Assembly: GCF_004121055.1 (NCBI RefSeq)
Contig: NZ_PYAL01000001.1
Coordinates: 744,001 to 808,000 of the forward strand
Reading direction: 5' to 3'
Length of the DNA: 64,000 nucleotides
Origin: Achromobacter aloeverae
GTDB lineage: Bacteria; Pseudomonadota; Gammaproteobacteria; Burkholderiales; Burkholderiaceae_B
Part shown: positions 1 to 8,405 of the stretch, in pieces
How the letters are laid out: the number at the start of each line of letters is the position of its first letter
Position numbering within the stretch: position 1 is the first letter of the stretch
The notes under the pieces: model-generated
What the model saw: only the letters and a program-made list of their open reading frames with translations
What the model was told of the DNA's origin: nothing
The model's database searches: none
Position numbers and translations under genes: made by a program

Positions 1-366
1 GCGATAGAAGGGCGTGGGCGCATGACCCAGGATCTCGGCGCGCTCGGGGTTCAGTTCCATCGACGCCACCAGCAGGTCGACCTTGCCCGAGATCAGGAAC
101 TGCACGCGGGTTGCCGTCTGCACCGGCACCAGGTCGACCTGCACGCCCAGCCCCTGCCCCAGCGCGCGCGCCAACTCGGGATTCCAGCCCACCAACTGCT
201 GCGTGGCGGGGTCGATGGAGCCGAAGACCCCGCCGTTCACCAGCACGCCGACGGCGACCTTGCCGCGTTCGTGGATCTTGTCCAGCGTCGCGTCGGCATG
301 GGCGACGCCAGCGGCCGCGAGCAGCACCCATGCCGCGGTCATATTGAAAATCTTGCGCAATGCCAT
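1..366 (-). CDS. Amino-acid-type ABC transporter substrate-binding protein (family 3), 3' part outside window
   Basis: Reading the minus strand from an ATG at 364-366 gives 122 codons with no stop before the window edge, so the C-terminus is missing. The product begins with a signal peptide (MALRKIFN then a hydrophobic stretch ending VAHA, about residues 1-24). It continues TLDKIHERGKVAVGVLVNGG, the usual start of family 3 periplasmic binding proteins, and later has the FLISGKVDLLVASM segment typical of the ligand-binding lobe. It would bind a polar amino acid or similar small solute in the periplasm for an ABC importer lying left of the window. The ligand cannot be told. Confidence 0.8.
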   Translation of the reverse strand, partial: MALRKIFNMTAAWVLLAAAGVAHADATLDKIHERGKVAVGVLVNGGVFGSIDPATQQLVGWNPELARALGQGLGVQVDLVPVQTATRVQFLISGKVDLLVASMELNPERAEILGHAPTPFYR

Positions 367-544
367 GAGCCTTGAGACCTTGTCGAAATAACAAGGCCAC
401 ATGCTGCAGGCGCGCCGCCCGCATGGCAAAGAATGCTTTCAGATATCCATATGACCAACCACGTGCCGTGCCGTGGCATACGGGGAAGCACCCGCGTTTC
501 CGGTTGTATGGATATGCGTGTTCAGCGGGTTCCGCGACTCGCCG

Positions 545-600
545 GCGCAACAGCGCAACAGCGCAACGGCTCAACGGCGCAGCGGCGCAGCGGCGTGACG
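545..600. repeat. Seven degenerate 8-bp tandem repeats
   Basis: Seven consecutive 8-bp units lie between the start of the binding-protein gene and the end of the GntR gene: gcgcaaca twice, gcgcaacg, gctcaacg, gcgcagcg twice, gcgtgacg. The 292-bp gap otherwise holds only a widely spaced inverted repeat, ATATCCATA at 443-451 and TATGGATAT at 507-515, which could be an operator for the leftward gene but is unproven. Confidence 0.75.
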
Positions 601-658
601 ATCCAACGGCCCCGCGCGGCGTCAAGGGCCCGGGCCAATCGCGCCGCATCGCGCCGCG

Positions 659-1372
659 TCAAAGACGGAACACTTCCTCCAGGTCCTGCGTCGCGTCGAA
701 AGGTTCCAGCTTCACGCTTTCCTCGATGTGATCGAGATGATGCAACGTCAGCGCCTCCGCGCGCGACACGTCGCGCGCCTCGATGGCGTCGATGATCAGC
801 ACGTGGTCGTCGTCGCGGCAGCTGGTGGCCGTGGGCAGGTTGTACAGGAAGATGACCAGGCAGCTCAGCGTCGACAACTCGCGCATGATGCGCGCGTACT
901 CGCCATTGCCGGCCAGGTCGCTCAACACGATGTGGAACTCGCCCGCCAGGCGGATGATGGCGCGCTTGTCCTTGCGCTCGCGCGCCTCGCGCTCCAGCTT
1001 CACGTGGGCGCGCAGCCGCGCCAGCTTCTCGGGCGTCAGGCAGCCGATCAGGCGCCGCACCACGGCGGGCTCGATCAGCCGGCGCGCCTCGAAGACATCG
1101 ATCGCCTTCTCGATGGAGGGCTTGGCCACGTAGGCGCCGCGTTGCGGAAAGAGCTCGACGATCTGCTCGTGCGCCAACCGCGCGAGCACTTCGCGCACGC
1201 GCGGCCGGCTGACGGCGAAGATCTCGGCCAGGCGCTCTTCCACCAGCTTGGTGCCGGGCTTGAGCCGGTTGTCCAGGATGGCGCTGTAGATGTGCTCATA
1301 GACATCCGCGCTGGAAAGCTCCCGTTTTTCGGTCGCCATCGTCTGCTGTTTGGATTTCGCCTGACGTGCCAT
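659..1372 (-). CDS. GntR family (FCD) transcriptional regulator
   Basis: A 237-residue regulator. An N-terminal winged helix (about residues 20-85, including SRPRVREVLARLAHEQIVEL and the wing PQRGAYVAKPS) is followed by an all-helical FCD ligand domain. That domain has the His pattern of metal-binding FCD proteins (AGEFHIVLSDLAGN, DDDHVLIIDAIEARD, LTLHHLDHIEE). It diverges from the hydantoinase operon starting at 1602 and probably controls it, with a catabolic intermediate as effector. The start is uncertain: ATG at 1372 is used, but an in-frame ATG at 1339 (MATEKREL) is also possible and neither has a strong ribosome binding site. The frame stays open upstream to 1465, but codons there look non-coding. 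Confidence 0.88.
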   Translation of the reverse strand: MARQAKSKQQTMATEKRELSSADVYEHIYSAILDNRLKPGTKLVEERLAEIFAVSRPRVREVLARLAHEQIVELFPQRGAYVAKPSIEKAIDVFEARRLIEPAVVRRLIGCLTPEKLARLRAHVKLEREARERKDKRAIIRLAGEFHIVLSDLAGNGEYARIMRELSTLSCLVIFLYNLPTATSCRDDDHVLIIDAIEARDVSRAEALTLHHLDHIEESVKLEPFDATQDLEEVFRL

Positions 1373-1452
1373 TCGCTGCAGTGGAAAGGATAGGGAGTTG
1401 GAAGATAACTGATCGAGAACGCGCAAGCCAGCCCGGTCAGCATGATGCCTGA

Positions 1453-1509
1453 AAAATGTAAACATTTTGAGCCATAAATGTTTTCCATCGGGTAATCACT
1501 AATGTTTTC
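1453..1509. promoter_or_regulatory. Candidate GntR operator region: 7-2-7 palindrome plus direct repeats
   Basis: In the divergent gap between the GntR gene and hydA, AAAATGT and ACATTTT form a perfect inverted repeat with a 2-nt spacer (1453-1468). The 9-mer AATGTTTTC then occurs twice, at 1477-1485 and 1501-1509, 24 bp start to start and so on about the same DNA face. GntR/FCD proteins generally bind short palindromes in the divergent promoter; assigning this site to the neighbouring regulator is inference. Confidence 0.5.
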
Positions 1510-1601
1510 AGAATAGGCTCGGGTCCAGAATGCCTTGGCCGGCTACAGGGGAACCGCGTTGCGGATCGATGGACCGGCCGTGAAAAAAAGGCGCATCGAA
1601 A

Positions 1602-3164
1602 ATGACAGCAAGGGCTTTCGACCTGGTCATCCGCAATGCCAAGGTGACAACGGCCAGCGACACGTACGCTGCCGACATTGGCATCGTCGATGGCTGCATC
1701 GTCCAGATCGGCCGGCAACTGGGGCCGGGAGCGCGCGAAATCGACGCCGCCGGCCGCACGGTCACGCCCGGCGGCATCGACGCCCACTGCCATCTGGACC
1801 AGCCGATGGCGCCGCCGGTCCGCCTGGCCGATGATTTCTTCACCGGCACGCGCTCGGCTGCCTGTGGCGGCACCACCACCGTCATTCCCTTCGCCGCGCA
1901 AAGGAAAGGCGGCACGTTGCGGGCCGCGCTGGACGACTATCACCGGCGCGCCGGCGGGCGCGCGTGCGTGGACTATGCCTTCCACTTGATCATCACGGAC
2001 CCCACCCCGTCCGTCCTGCGCGACGAATTGCCCGAGCTGATCGGCCAGGGCTACACCTCGTACAAGCTGTACATGACCTACGACCGGCTGAAGCTGGACG
2101 ACGGCCAGATCCTGGACGTGCTGGACGTGGCGCGCCAGCATGGCGGCATGCCCATGATCCACGCGGAAAACGCCGACTGCATCACCTGGCTGACGCAGAA
2201 GCTGGAGGCCGCGGGCAAGATCGCGCCGCGCTTCCATGCGTTATCGCGCCCGGCCCTGGTCGAGCGCGAAGGCGCGCATCGGGCCATCGCCCTGTCCGAG
2301 CTGCTGGACGTGCCGGTGCTGCTGGTCCACATCTCGGGCGCCGAGGCGGTCGAACAGATACGGGCCGCACGCGTGCGGGGCCTGAACATCTATGCCGAAA
2401 CCTGCCCGCAATACCTGTTGCTGACCGCTCTGGACCTGGGCATCGACGACAGCTACCACGGCGCGCGCTGCGTCTGCAGCCCCCCGCCACGCGACACGGA
2501 CAGCCAGCATGCCATCTGGCAAGGCCTGGCCGACGGCCTGTTCACGGTGGTGTCATCCGACCACTCCCCCTTCAACCTGGAAGGACCGGACGGCAAGACG
2601 CCGGGCGGGCAGGAGGTGGCCTTCCGCCATATTCCGAACGGCATTCCCGGCATCGAAACCCGCATGCCGCTGCTGTATTCGGAAGGCGTGCTGGGCGGCC
2701 GCATCAGCGCCAACAAGTTCGTCGAACTGACCGCCACCGGGCCGGCGCGGACGTACGGCCTGTATCCGCGCAAGGGCACCATCGCCATCGGCAGCGACGC
2801 CGACCTCGTCATCTGGGACGAGCGCGAGTTCACCCTGGCCAACGAACACCTGCATCACGCCGTCGACTACACGCCGTTCGCGGGGCGCACCCTGCGCGCG
2901 TGGCCGGCGATGACCTTGCTGCGCGGCGCCACGGTCTGGGACGGCCGCGACTTCACCGGCACGGCCGGCGGCGGCGCCTTCCTGCGGCGCGGCCTGCCGT
3001 CGATTGCGGCCATCGGGTTGCGCACGCCTGCGCGCTCGGCGTGGCTGCGGGATGCCTTGCCGCGCGTCGGGGCGGCGAGTCCCGTATCGGCGGACCCAGC
3101 GCCGGACCTAGCGCCGGACCGGGCGCAGAGCCCGGCACCGCCGCCCCCCGCGCAGCCCGCCTGA
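1602..3164 (+). CDS. hydA: Dihydropyrimidinase / D-hydantoinase
   Basis: Cyclic amidohydrolase that opens dihydrouracil, dihydrothymine or 5-substituted hydantoins. All the dinuclear metal-site landmarks are present: H62 and H64 in DAHCHLDQP, the Lys that becomes carboxylated (K155 in SYKLYMTYD), H187 in HAEN, H243 in LVHISG and D320 in SSDHSPF. At 520 residues it is about 40-50 longer than typical family members. The excess is a Pro/Ala-rich tail from about residue 473, containing a 12-bp in-frame duplication (3098-3121). The stop is followed within 75 bp by a second amidohydrolase and then an oligopeptide-type importer. The exact substrate (pyrimidine versus hydantoin) cannot be read from sequence. 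Confidence 0.9.
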   Translation: MTARAFDLVIRNAKVTTASDTYAADIGIVDGCIVQIGRQLGPGAREIDAAGRTVTPGGIDAHCHLDQPMAPPVRLADDFFTGTRSAACGGTTTVIPFAAQRKGGTLRAALDDYHRRAGGRACVDYAFHLIITDPTPSVLRDELPELIGQGYTSYKLYMTYDRLKLDDGQILDVLDVARQHGGMPMIHAENADCITWLTQKLEAAGKIAPRFHALSRPALVEREGAHRAIALSELLDVPVLLVHISGAEAVEQIRAARVRGLNIYAETCPQYLLLTALDLGIDDSYHGARCVCSPPPRDTDSQHAIWQGLADGLFTVVSSDHSPFNLEGPDGKTPGGQEVAFRHIPNGIPGIETRMPLLYSEGVLGGRISANKFVELTATGPARTYGLYPRKGTIAIGSDADLVIWDEREFTLANEHLHHAVDYTPFAGRTLRAWPAMTLLRGATVWDGRDFTGTAGGGAFLRRGLPSIAAIGLRTPARSAWLRDALPRVGAASPVSADPAPDLAPDRAQSPAPPPPAQPA

Positions 3165-3238
3165 TCCGATTTTCGCCGCGCCACGCCGCGTCGGCATGCA
3201 ACCACTTTAGCCCTGGATACGCCACCGAGGACCTCGCC

Positions 3239-4699
3239 GTGCACAACAACGCAGCCCACACCACCCTCATCAAGAACGCCCACACCGTCGTCGCCTGGGA
3301 CGATACCCGCCAGACCCATGTCTACCGGCACCAGGCCGACGTCGCCTTCGCCGGCGGCCAGATCGTGCACGTGGGCCCGGACTACGTTCCCGCCGCTGGC
3401 GCGGACTGCACCGTGGTGGACGGGTCAAGCATGATGGCCATGCCCGGGCTGGTCGACATCCACAGCCATCTCATCCACGAGCCCATCAACAAGGGCTATA
3501 CGGACGAAACGGGCTCCGCGGGCCTGTACAACTCCAACCTGTACGAATACATGCCCACCATGGAGGGCGACGCCGAGGCCGCCCCCGCGCAGTTGACCCT
3601 GGCCGCCGCCGAACTGCTGATGTCCGGCGTCACCACGGTGGTGGACATGTCCATCATCCACGAGCACTGGCTGGACGTGCTGGTGCAAAGCGGCCTGCGC
3701 GCCTACGTCGCGCCCATGTTCCGTTCCGCCCGCTGGTACACGCGCAACGGCCATGTGGTCGAGTACGACTGGAACGAGAAGGCCGGCGTCGAGGGCATGG
3801 AGCGGGCGCTCAAGCTGATCGACCGCGCCGAGGCGCATGAATGCGGGCGCCTGCGCGGCATGGTGGTGCCGGCGCAGATCGATACCTGCAGCGCGGACCT
3901 GCTGCGCGACAGCCACGCCGAGGCGCGCCGCCGCAAGATCGGCTGGCAGACCCACGCCGCCCAGTCCCTCTCCGAGTTCCATGAAATCACGCGCCGCCAC
4001 GGCCTGACCCCGGTACAGTGGCTGCATCACCTGGGCGTACTGGACCCGGACAGCGTGGTCGGCCACGGCATCTTCGTCGACGACCATCCCAACACGCACT
4101 GGAGCACGGCCACCGACCTGTCCATCCTGGCCGAGACCGGCGCCAGCGTGGCGCACTGCCCGACCGTCTTCATGCGCCGCGGCATGGCCTTGCGCGATTT
4201 CGGGCGCTATCGCCGCGCGGGCATCAACCTGGGCATAGGCACCGATACCTATCCGCACAACATGATCGAGGAAATGCGCCACGTGGGCTACCTGGCGCGC
4301 CTGATGGCCCAGACGCCGCGCGCCACCACCACGGGCCAGGTATTCCACGCCGCCACCGCCGGCGGCGCCAAGGCGCTGGGCCGCACGGACATCGGCCGCA
4401 TCGCCGTGGGCGCCAAGGCCGACCTGGTGCTGGTGGACATGACGCATCACCTCATGCAGCCCGCCCGCGATCCCATCCGCAGCCTGGTCTACGCCGCCGC
4501 CGACCGCGCCGTGCACACGGTCTACATCGACGGCCATCGCGTCGTGCACGAGGGCGAGGTGCACTCGCTGGACTACCGTGACGCCGCCATGAAGGTCAAC
4601 GAGGCCCAGCAGCGCGCGCTCAAGCTCGTGCCCCAGCGCGACCGCGTCGCCGGCCGCAGCGCCGAGCAAATGTCGCCGCTGTCCTTCGACACGATCTGA
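3239..4699 (+). CDS. Amidohydrolase of the AtzA/TrzN/SsnA-like metal-dependent superfamily
   Basis: A 486-residue cytosolic amidohydrolase started at GTG 3239, which has GAGG about 8 nt upstream; the frame upstream is open but is only a shadow of hydA. Metal and catalytic residues of the chlorohydrolase/deaminase branch are visible: H75 and H77 in DIHSHLIHEP, H239 in WQTHAAQS, H276 in VVGHGIF and D336 in GIGTDTYPHN. The C-terminal strand GRIAVGAKADLVLVDM is typical of the family. Relatives deaminate or dechlorinate N-heterocycles or hydrolyse cyclic amides. Next to hydA and a transporter, it probably works on the same imported N-containing ring compound; the reaction is not assigned. Confidence 0.82.
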   Translation: MHNNAAHTTLIKNAHTVVAWDDTRQTHVYRHQADVAFAGGQIVHVGPDYVPAAGADCTVVDGSSMMAMPGLVDIHSHLIHEPINKGYTDETGSAGLYNSNLYEYMPTMEGDAEAAPAQLTLAAAELLMSGVTTVVDMSIIHEHWLDVLVQSGLRAYVAPMFRSARWYTRNGHVVEYDWNEKAGVEGMERALKLIDRAEAHECGRLRGMVVPAQIDTCSADLLRDSHAEARRRKIGWQTHAAQSLSEFHEITRRHGLTPVQWLHHLGVLDPDSVVGHGIFVDDHPNTHWSTATDLSILAETGASVAHCPTVFMRRGMALRDFGRYRRAGINLGIGTDTYPHNMIEEMRHVGYLARLMAQTPRATTTGQVFHAATAGGAKALGRTDIGRIAVGAKADLVLVDMTHHLMQPARDPIRSLVYAAADRAVHTVYIDGHRVVHEGEVHSLDYRDAAMKVNEAQQRALKLVPQRDRVAGRSAEQMSPLSFDTI

Positions 4700-4762
4700 T
4701 CCCGTAACGCCGCCATCCACAACGGAGCCGCACCGCCGGCTCTTTCATACAAGGGGAATGCA

Positions 4763-6454
4763 ATGACCGTCACCACCGGGACGACCGCGACCGCCAGCAT
4801 CGCCGTCGCCGAGACCGCAGCCGAGGCCGCAGCCAGAACCCAGTCCGCGTGGCAGCATGCCAGGTGCACCACGCGACCGGGCCTGCGCAAGCGGCTGGGC
4901 CAGGCTTGCGGCGCCGCCCTGCTCTCGGCCTTCTGCGCCTCCGCGGCCTGGTCGCAGACGCTCACGGCCGTCATGGCCAGCAAGGTAACCGTGCTCGATC
5001 CGGTGCTGACCGCGTCGCACCAGACGCGCAATCACGCCTACATGATCTACGACACGCTGCTGGCCACCGACGCCGAGAACCACGTGCGACCGCAAATGGT
5101 GGACAAGTGGGACATTTCGGCGGACGGCAAGACCTACACCTTCACGCTGCGCGACGGCCTGAAGTGGCACGACGGCGCGCCCGTCAAGGCCGAGGACTGC
5201 ATCGCGTCCATCCAGCGCTGGGCCCAGCAGGACAAGATGGGACGCCAGATCATGCCCCTGGTGGCGTCCATGAACGTCGTCGACGACAAGACCTTCACCG
5301 TGGTGCTGAAGGAAGCCGTCGACATACTCCCCGCGTTGGCCAAGCCCAGCGGCCTGCCCGCTTTCATGATGCCCAAGCGCGTCGCGCAGACGCCCGCCAC
5401 CCAGGCCATCACGGACTACACTGGGTCCGGCCCCTTCAAGTTCGTGCAAGCGGAGTACAAGCCCGGCGTGAAGGCGGTGTACGCGAAGAACACCGACTAC
5501 GTGCCGCGCAACGAGCCGCCCAGCGGCACGGCCGGCGGCAAGGTGGTGAAGGTCGACCGCGTCGAATGGGTCAACATGCCCGACGCCATGACCGCCATCA
5601 ATGCCTTGCAGAACGGCGAAGTCGACTACATGGAGACGGTGCCCTACGATCTCACGCCCATGATCGAAGGCAACAAGGACCTGACCTTGCGCGTGCTGGA
5701 CAAGATGGGCTACCAGCCCATGTACCGCTTCAACCAGCTGCAGAAGCCCTTCAACGACAAGCTGGTCCGCCAGGCCGCCATGTACGCCATCGGCCAGGGA
5801 GACATCCTGAAGGCCCAGGTCGGCAATCCCGCCTACTTCAAGGTGTGCGGCGCCGTCTTCGGCTGCGGCATGCCCTACGCCAGCGAGATCCGCGCCGACA
5901 TGATCGTGCCGTCGAACATCGCCAAGGCCAAGGAACTGCTCAAGCAGGCCAAATACGACGGGGCGCCCGTCGTCATCCTGCAGGCCACCGACATCGCGAT
6001 GGCGGCGGCCATCCCGGTCGTCATGGCGCAGCAGCTGCGCCAGGCCGGCTTCAACGTGCAGTTGCAGGCCATGGACTTCATGACCATGCTTTCGCGTCGC
6101 GCCAACCGCGACACCCCCGAGAAAGGCGGCTGGAGCATCTTCGTCACCACCTGGCACATGAGCGAGATCGCCGACCCCTTGCGCAACTACGGCGTCTCGG
6201 CCAACGGCGAGCAGGCCTGGTTCGGCTGGCCCACCGTGCCGGTCGTGGAAGAACTCCGCGGCAAGTTCCTGCTGGCCCGCACCGATGGCGAGCGCAAGCA
6301 GATCGCCGACAAGCTGCAGGACGTCATGCTGGACGAAGGCGTGGTCGTTCCCCTGGGCCAGATCAATAGCGTGGCGGCCTATCGCAACACGCTCAAGGGC
6401 GTGCTCGAATCGCCGGCGCCGGTGTTCTGGAACATTTCCAAGTCCGGGAAGTAA
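4763..6454 (+). CDS. Peptide/nickel-type ABC transporter substrate-binding protein (family 5)
   Basis: A 563-residue DppA/OppA-like periplasmic binding protein. AAGGGGA lies six bases before the ATG, which supports this start. That gives an unusually long polar leader of about 40 residues before a normal signal peptide (RKRLGQACGAALLSAF... ending AAWSQ near residue 65). Family hallmarks include WDISADGKTYTFTLRDGLKW and YTGSGPFKFV. It is the first gene of a binding protein-permease-permease-ATPase set and should capture the solute that hydA and the second amidohydrolase degrade. Members of this family carry many ligands besides peptides. Confidence 0.9.
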   Translation: MTVTTGTTATASIAVAETAAEAAARTQSAWQHARCTTRPGLRKRLGQACGAALLSAFCASAAWSQTLTAVMASKVTVLDPVLTASHQTRNHAYMIYDTLLATDAENHVRPQMVDKWDISADGKTYTFTLRDGLKWHDGAPVKAEDCIASIQRWAQQDKMGRQIMPLVASMNVVDDKTFTVVLKEAVDILPALAKPSGLPAFMMPKRVAQTPATQAITDYTGSGPFKFVQAEYKPGVKAVYAKNTDYVPRNEPPSGTAGGKVVKVDRVEWVNMPDAMTAINALQNGEVDYMETVPYDLTPMIEGNKDLTLRVLDKMGYQPMYRFNQLQKPFNDKLVRQAAMYAIGQGDILKAQVGNPAYFKVCGAVFGCGMPYASEIRADMIVPSNIAKAKELLKQAKYDGAPVVILQATDIAMAAAIPVVMAQQLRQAGFNVQLQAMDFMTMLSRRANRDTPEKGGWSIFVTTWHMSEIADPLRNYGVSANGEQAWFGWPTVPVVEELRGKFLLARTDGERKQIADKLQDVMLDEGVVVPLGQINSVAAYRNTLKGVLESPAPVFWNISKSGK

Positions 6455-6460
6455 GCCAGC

Positions 6461-7402
6461 ATGTTGAGCTACATACTCAGGCGCATCCTGGCCACCATCC
6501 CCGTGGTGCTGACGGTGGCGGTGCTGGTGTTCGGCCTGCTGCGACTCACGCCGGGCGACCCGGCGCTGATCCTGGCGGGCGATTCCGCCACGCCGGAACA
6601 GCTCCAACAGATCCGCGCCCACATGGGCCTGGACCGGCCCATCACCACGCAGTTCGCGTTGTGGGCCGGCCAGGTGCTGCGTGGCGACCTGGGTGTGTCG
6701 CTGCATTCCGGCACGCCGGTCACGTCCATGATCCGTGACCGGCTGGCGCCCTCGCTGGCCCTGGCGCTGAGCACCATCGTGGTGTCCACGCTGATCGCCG
6801 TGCCCCTGGGCGCCTACGCGGCGTGGCGGCGCGGCAGCCGCATGGACCGCGCCATCATGGCTTTCTCCGTGCTGGGGTTCTCCGTACCCATCTTCGTCAC
6901 CGGCTACGCCCTGATACTGCTGTTCGCCATGAAGCTGGGCTGGCTGCCGGTGCAGGGGTACAAGCCGATGCAGGACGGCCTGGCCCTGTTCACCCAGCAC
7001 CTGGTGCTGCCCACGCTGGCGCTGAGCACGGGCTTCGTCGCGCTGATCGCGCGCATCGCGCGCAGCAGCATCCTGGAGGTGATGGGGGAAGACTACATCC
7101 GCACCGCGCGCGCCAAGGGCATCACCGAACGCGCGGTGCTGCTGGCCCATGCCTTGCGCAATGCGGCGGTGCCCATCATCACCATCATCGGCATCAGCAT
7201 CGCCCTGTTGATCAGCGGCGTGGTGGTCACCGAATCCGTCTTCAACCTGCCCGGGCTCGGGCGCCTGGTGGTCGAGTCCGTCCAGGCGCGCGACTATCCC
7301 TTGATACAAGGGCTGATACTGCTGTTCTCCCTGGTCTACATCGTCGTCAACCTGACCATAGACGTGCTGTATTCGGTCTTCGACCCCCGCATCCGCTACT
7401 GA
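6461..7402 (+). CDS. ABC transporter permease, DppB-like
   Basis: A 313-residue inner-membrane permease. The N-terminus MLSYILRRILATIPVVLTV is the standard first helix of DppB/OppB proteins, followed by the conserved LRLTPGDPA segment. The cytoplasmic EAA loop that docks to the ATPase is DYIRTARAKGITERAVL. It ends ISVFDPRIRY-like (YSVFDPRIRY), as usual for this family. The start lies 6 bp after the binding-protein stop, so the genes are co-translated. It pairs with the DppC-like permease at 7427 to form the channel. Confidence 0.92.
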   Translation: MLSYILRRILATIPVVLTVAVLVFGLLRLTPGDPALILAGDSATPEQLQQIRAHMGLDRPITTQFALWAGQVLRGDLGVSLHSGTPVTSMIRDRLAPSLALALSTIVVSTLIAVPLGAYAAWRRGSRMDRAIMAFSVLGFSVPIFVTGYALILLFAMKLGWLPVQGYKPMQDGLALFTQHLVLPTLALSTGFVALIARIARSSILEVMGEDYIRTARAKGITERAVLLAHALRNAAVPIITIIGISIALLISGVVVTESVFNLPGLGRLVVESVQARDYPLIQGLILLFSLVYIVVNLTIDVLYSVFDPRIRY

Positions 7403-7426
7403 ATCCGCTCGCACAGGCAGACTCGC

Positions 7427-8329
7427 ATGACGCAAGCCACTTCCGACATCCCGCCGGCCCCGGTTTCCGCTCCGGGCGCCGATCGTCCGCCCAGGCCTCG
7501 TTCAGCCCTGCGCGCCAACTTCGGCTCCGGCCCGGTCATCGCCGCCTGCGTGATCCTGGCGGTCATCGTCCTGGCGGCGCTGGCGGCCAACCTGCTGGGA
7601 CTGGCCGATCCCCTGGCCATCAACCCCATGGAACGCCTGAAGGGCTTCGGCGCCGCGCACTGGTTCGGCACCGACGCCTATGGCCGGGATGTGTTCTCCC
7701 GGGTCATATACGGCGCGCGCAACTCCCTGCTGATCGGCGCCGGCACCACCATCGCGGCGCTGGTGCCCGGGTTGCTCCTGGGCGTGATCGCCGGGTACTT
7801 CCGCGCCGCCGACATGGTGATCATGCGCATCCTGGACGGCATCATGTCCATCCCCAGCATCCTGCTGGCGATAGCCTTCGTCGCCGTCACCGGCGCCAGT
7901 ATCACGACCGTGCTCATCGCCATCGCCGTGCCGGAATTCCCGCGCGTGGTGCGGCTGGTGCGCGGCCTGATACTCAGCCTGCGCGAGGAGCCTTACGTCG
8001 AGGCCGCGATCTCCCTTGGAACGCCGACGCCGCTGCTGATGCTGCGCCACCTGGTTCCCAACACCGTCGCGCCGCTCATCGTGCAAGGCACCTTCATCTT
8101 CGCGTCGGCCATCCTGTCGGAAGCCGTGATGAGTTTCCTGGGCGTGGGCATGCCGCCCGAGATACCCTCCTGGGGCAACATCATCGCCGAGGGCCGCATG
8201 TATTTCCAGCTCAAGCCCGAACTCATCCTGCTGCCCGGCACCTTCCTGGCCTTGACCGTGCTGTCGGTCAATCTACTGGGTGACGCCATGCGCGACGCGC
8301 TGGATCCCAAAATGGCAAAGCGGGTTTGA
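7427..8329 (+). CDS. ABC transporter permease, DppC-like
   Basis: A 300-residue inner-membrane permease. A Pro-rich cytoplasmic N-terminus leads into the first membrane helix (VIAACVILAVIVLAALAANL), then the family motif HWFGTDAYGRDVFSRVIYG and an EAA loop (EPYVEAAISLGTPTPLLMLR). The C-terminus LGDAMRDALDPKM is diagnostic of DppC/OppC proteins. It is the partner of the DppB-like permease 24 bp upstream. Confidence 0.92.
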   Translation: MTQATSDIPPAPVSAPGADRPPRPRSALRANFGSGPVIAACVILAVIVLAALAANLLGLADPLAINPMERLKGFGAAHWFGTDAYGRDVFSRVIYGARNSLLIGAGTTIAALVPGLLLGVIAGYFRAADMVIMRILDGIMSIPSILLAIAFVAVTGASITTVLIAIAVPEFPRVVRLVRGLILSLREEPYVEAAISLGTPTPLLMLRHLVPNTVAPLIVQGTFIFASAILSEAVMSFLGVGMPPEIPSWGNIIAEGRMYFQLKPELILLPGTFLALTVLSVNLLGDAMRDALDPKMAKRV

Positions 8330-8405
8330 TACCACAGGGGCTGATGCCACAGGGTTTGATCTCCCGCCCCTCCCTCGATAAGCGTTCTCTCGTAATGGCA
8401 GGCCT

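Noticed and set aside
1964-3238. A 5' extension of the AtzA-like amidohydrolase frame deep into hydA
   Set aside because: The extension is an out-of-frame reading of hydA and is Arg/Gly/Pro-rich; GTG 3239 with GAGG upstream is the sensible start.
4745-7435. An 896-codon open frame on the minus strand across the peptide-type transporter genes
   Set aside because: It is a shadow of three well-supported plus-strand genes in high-GC DNA; the translation is His/Gly/Asp-rich low complexity with no recognisable domain.
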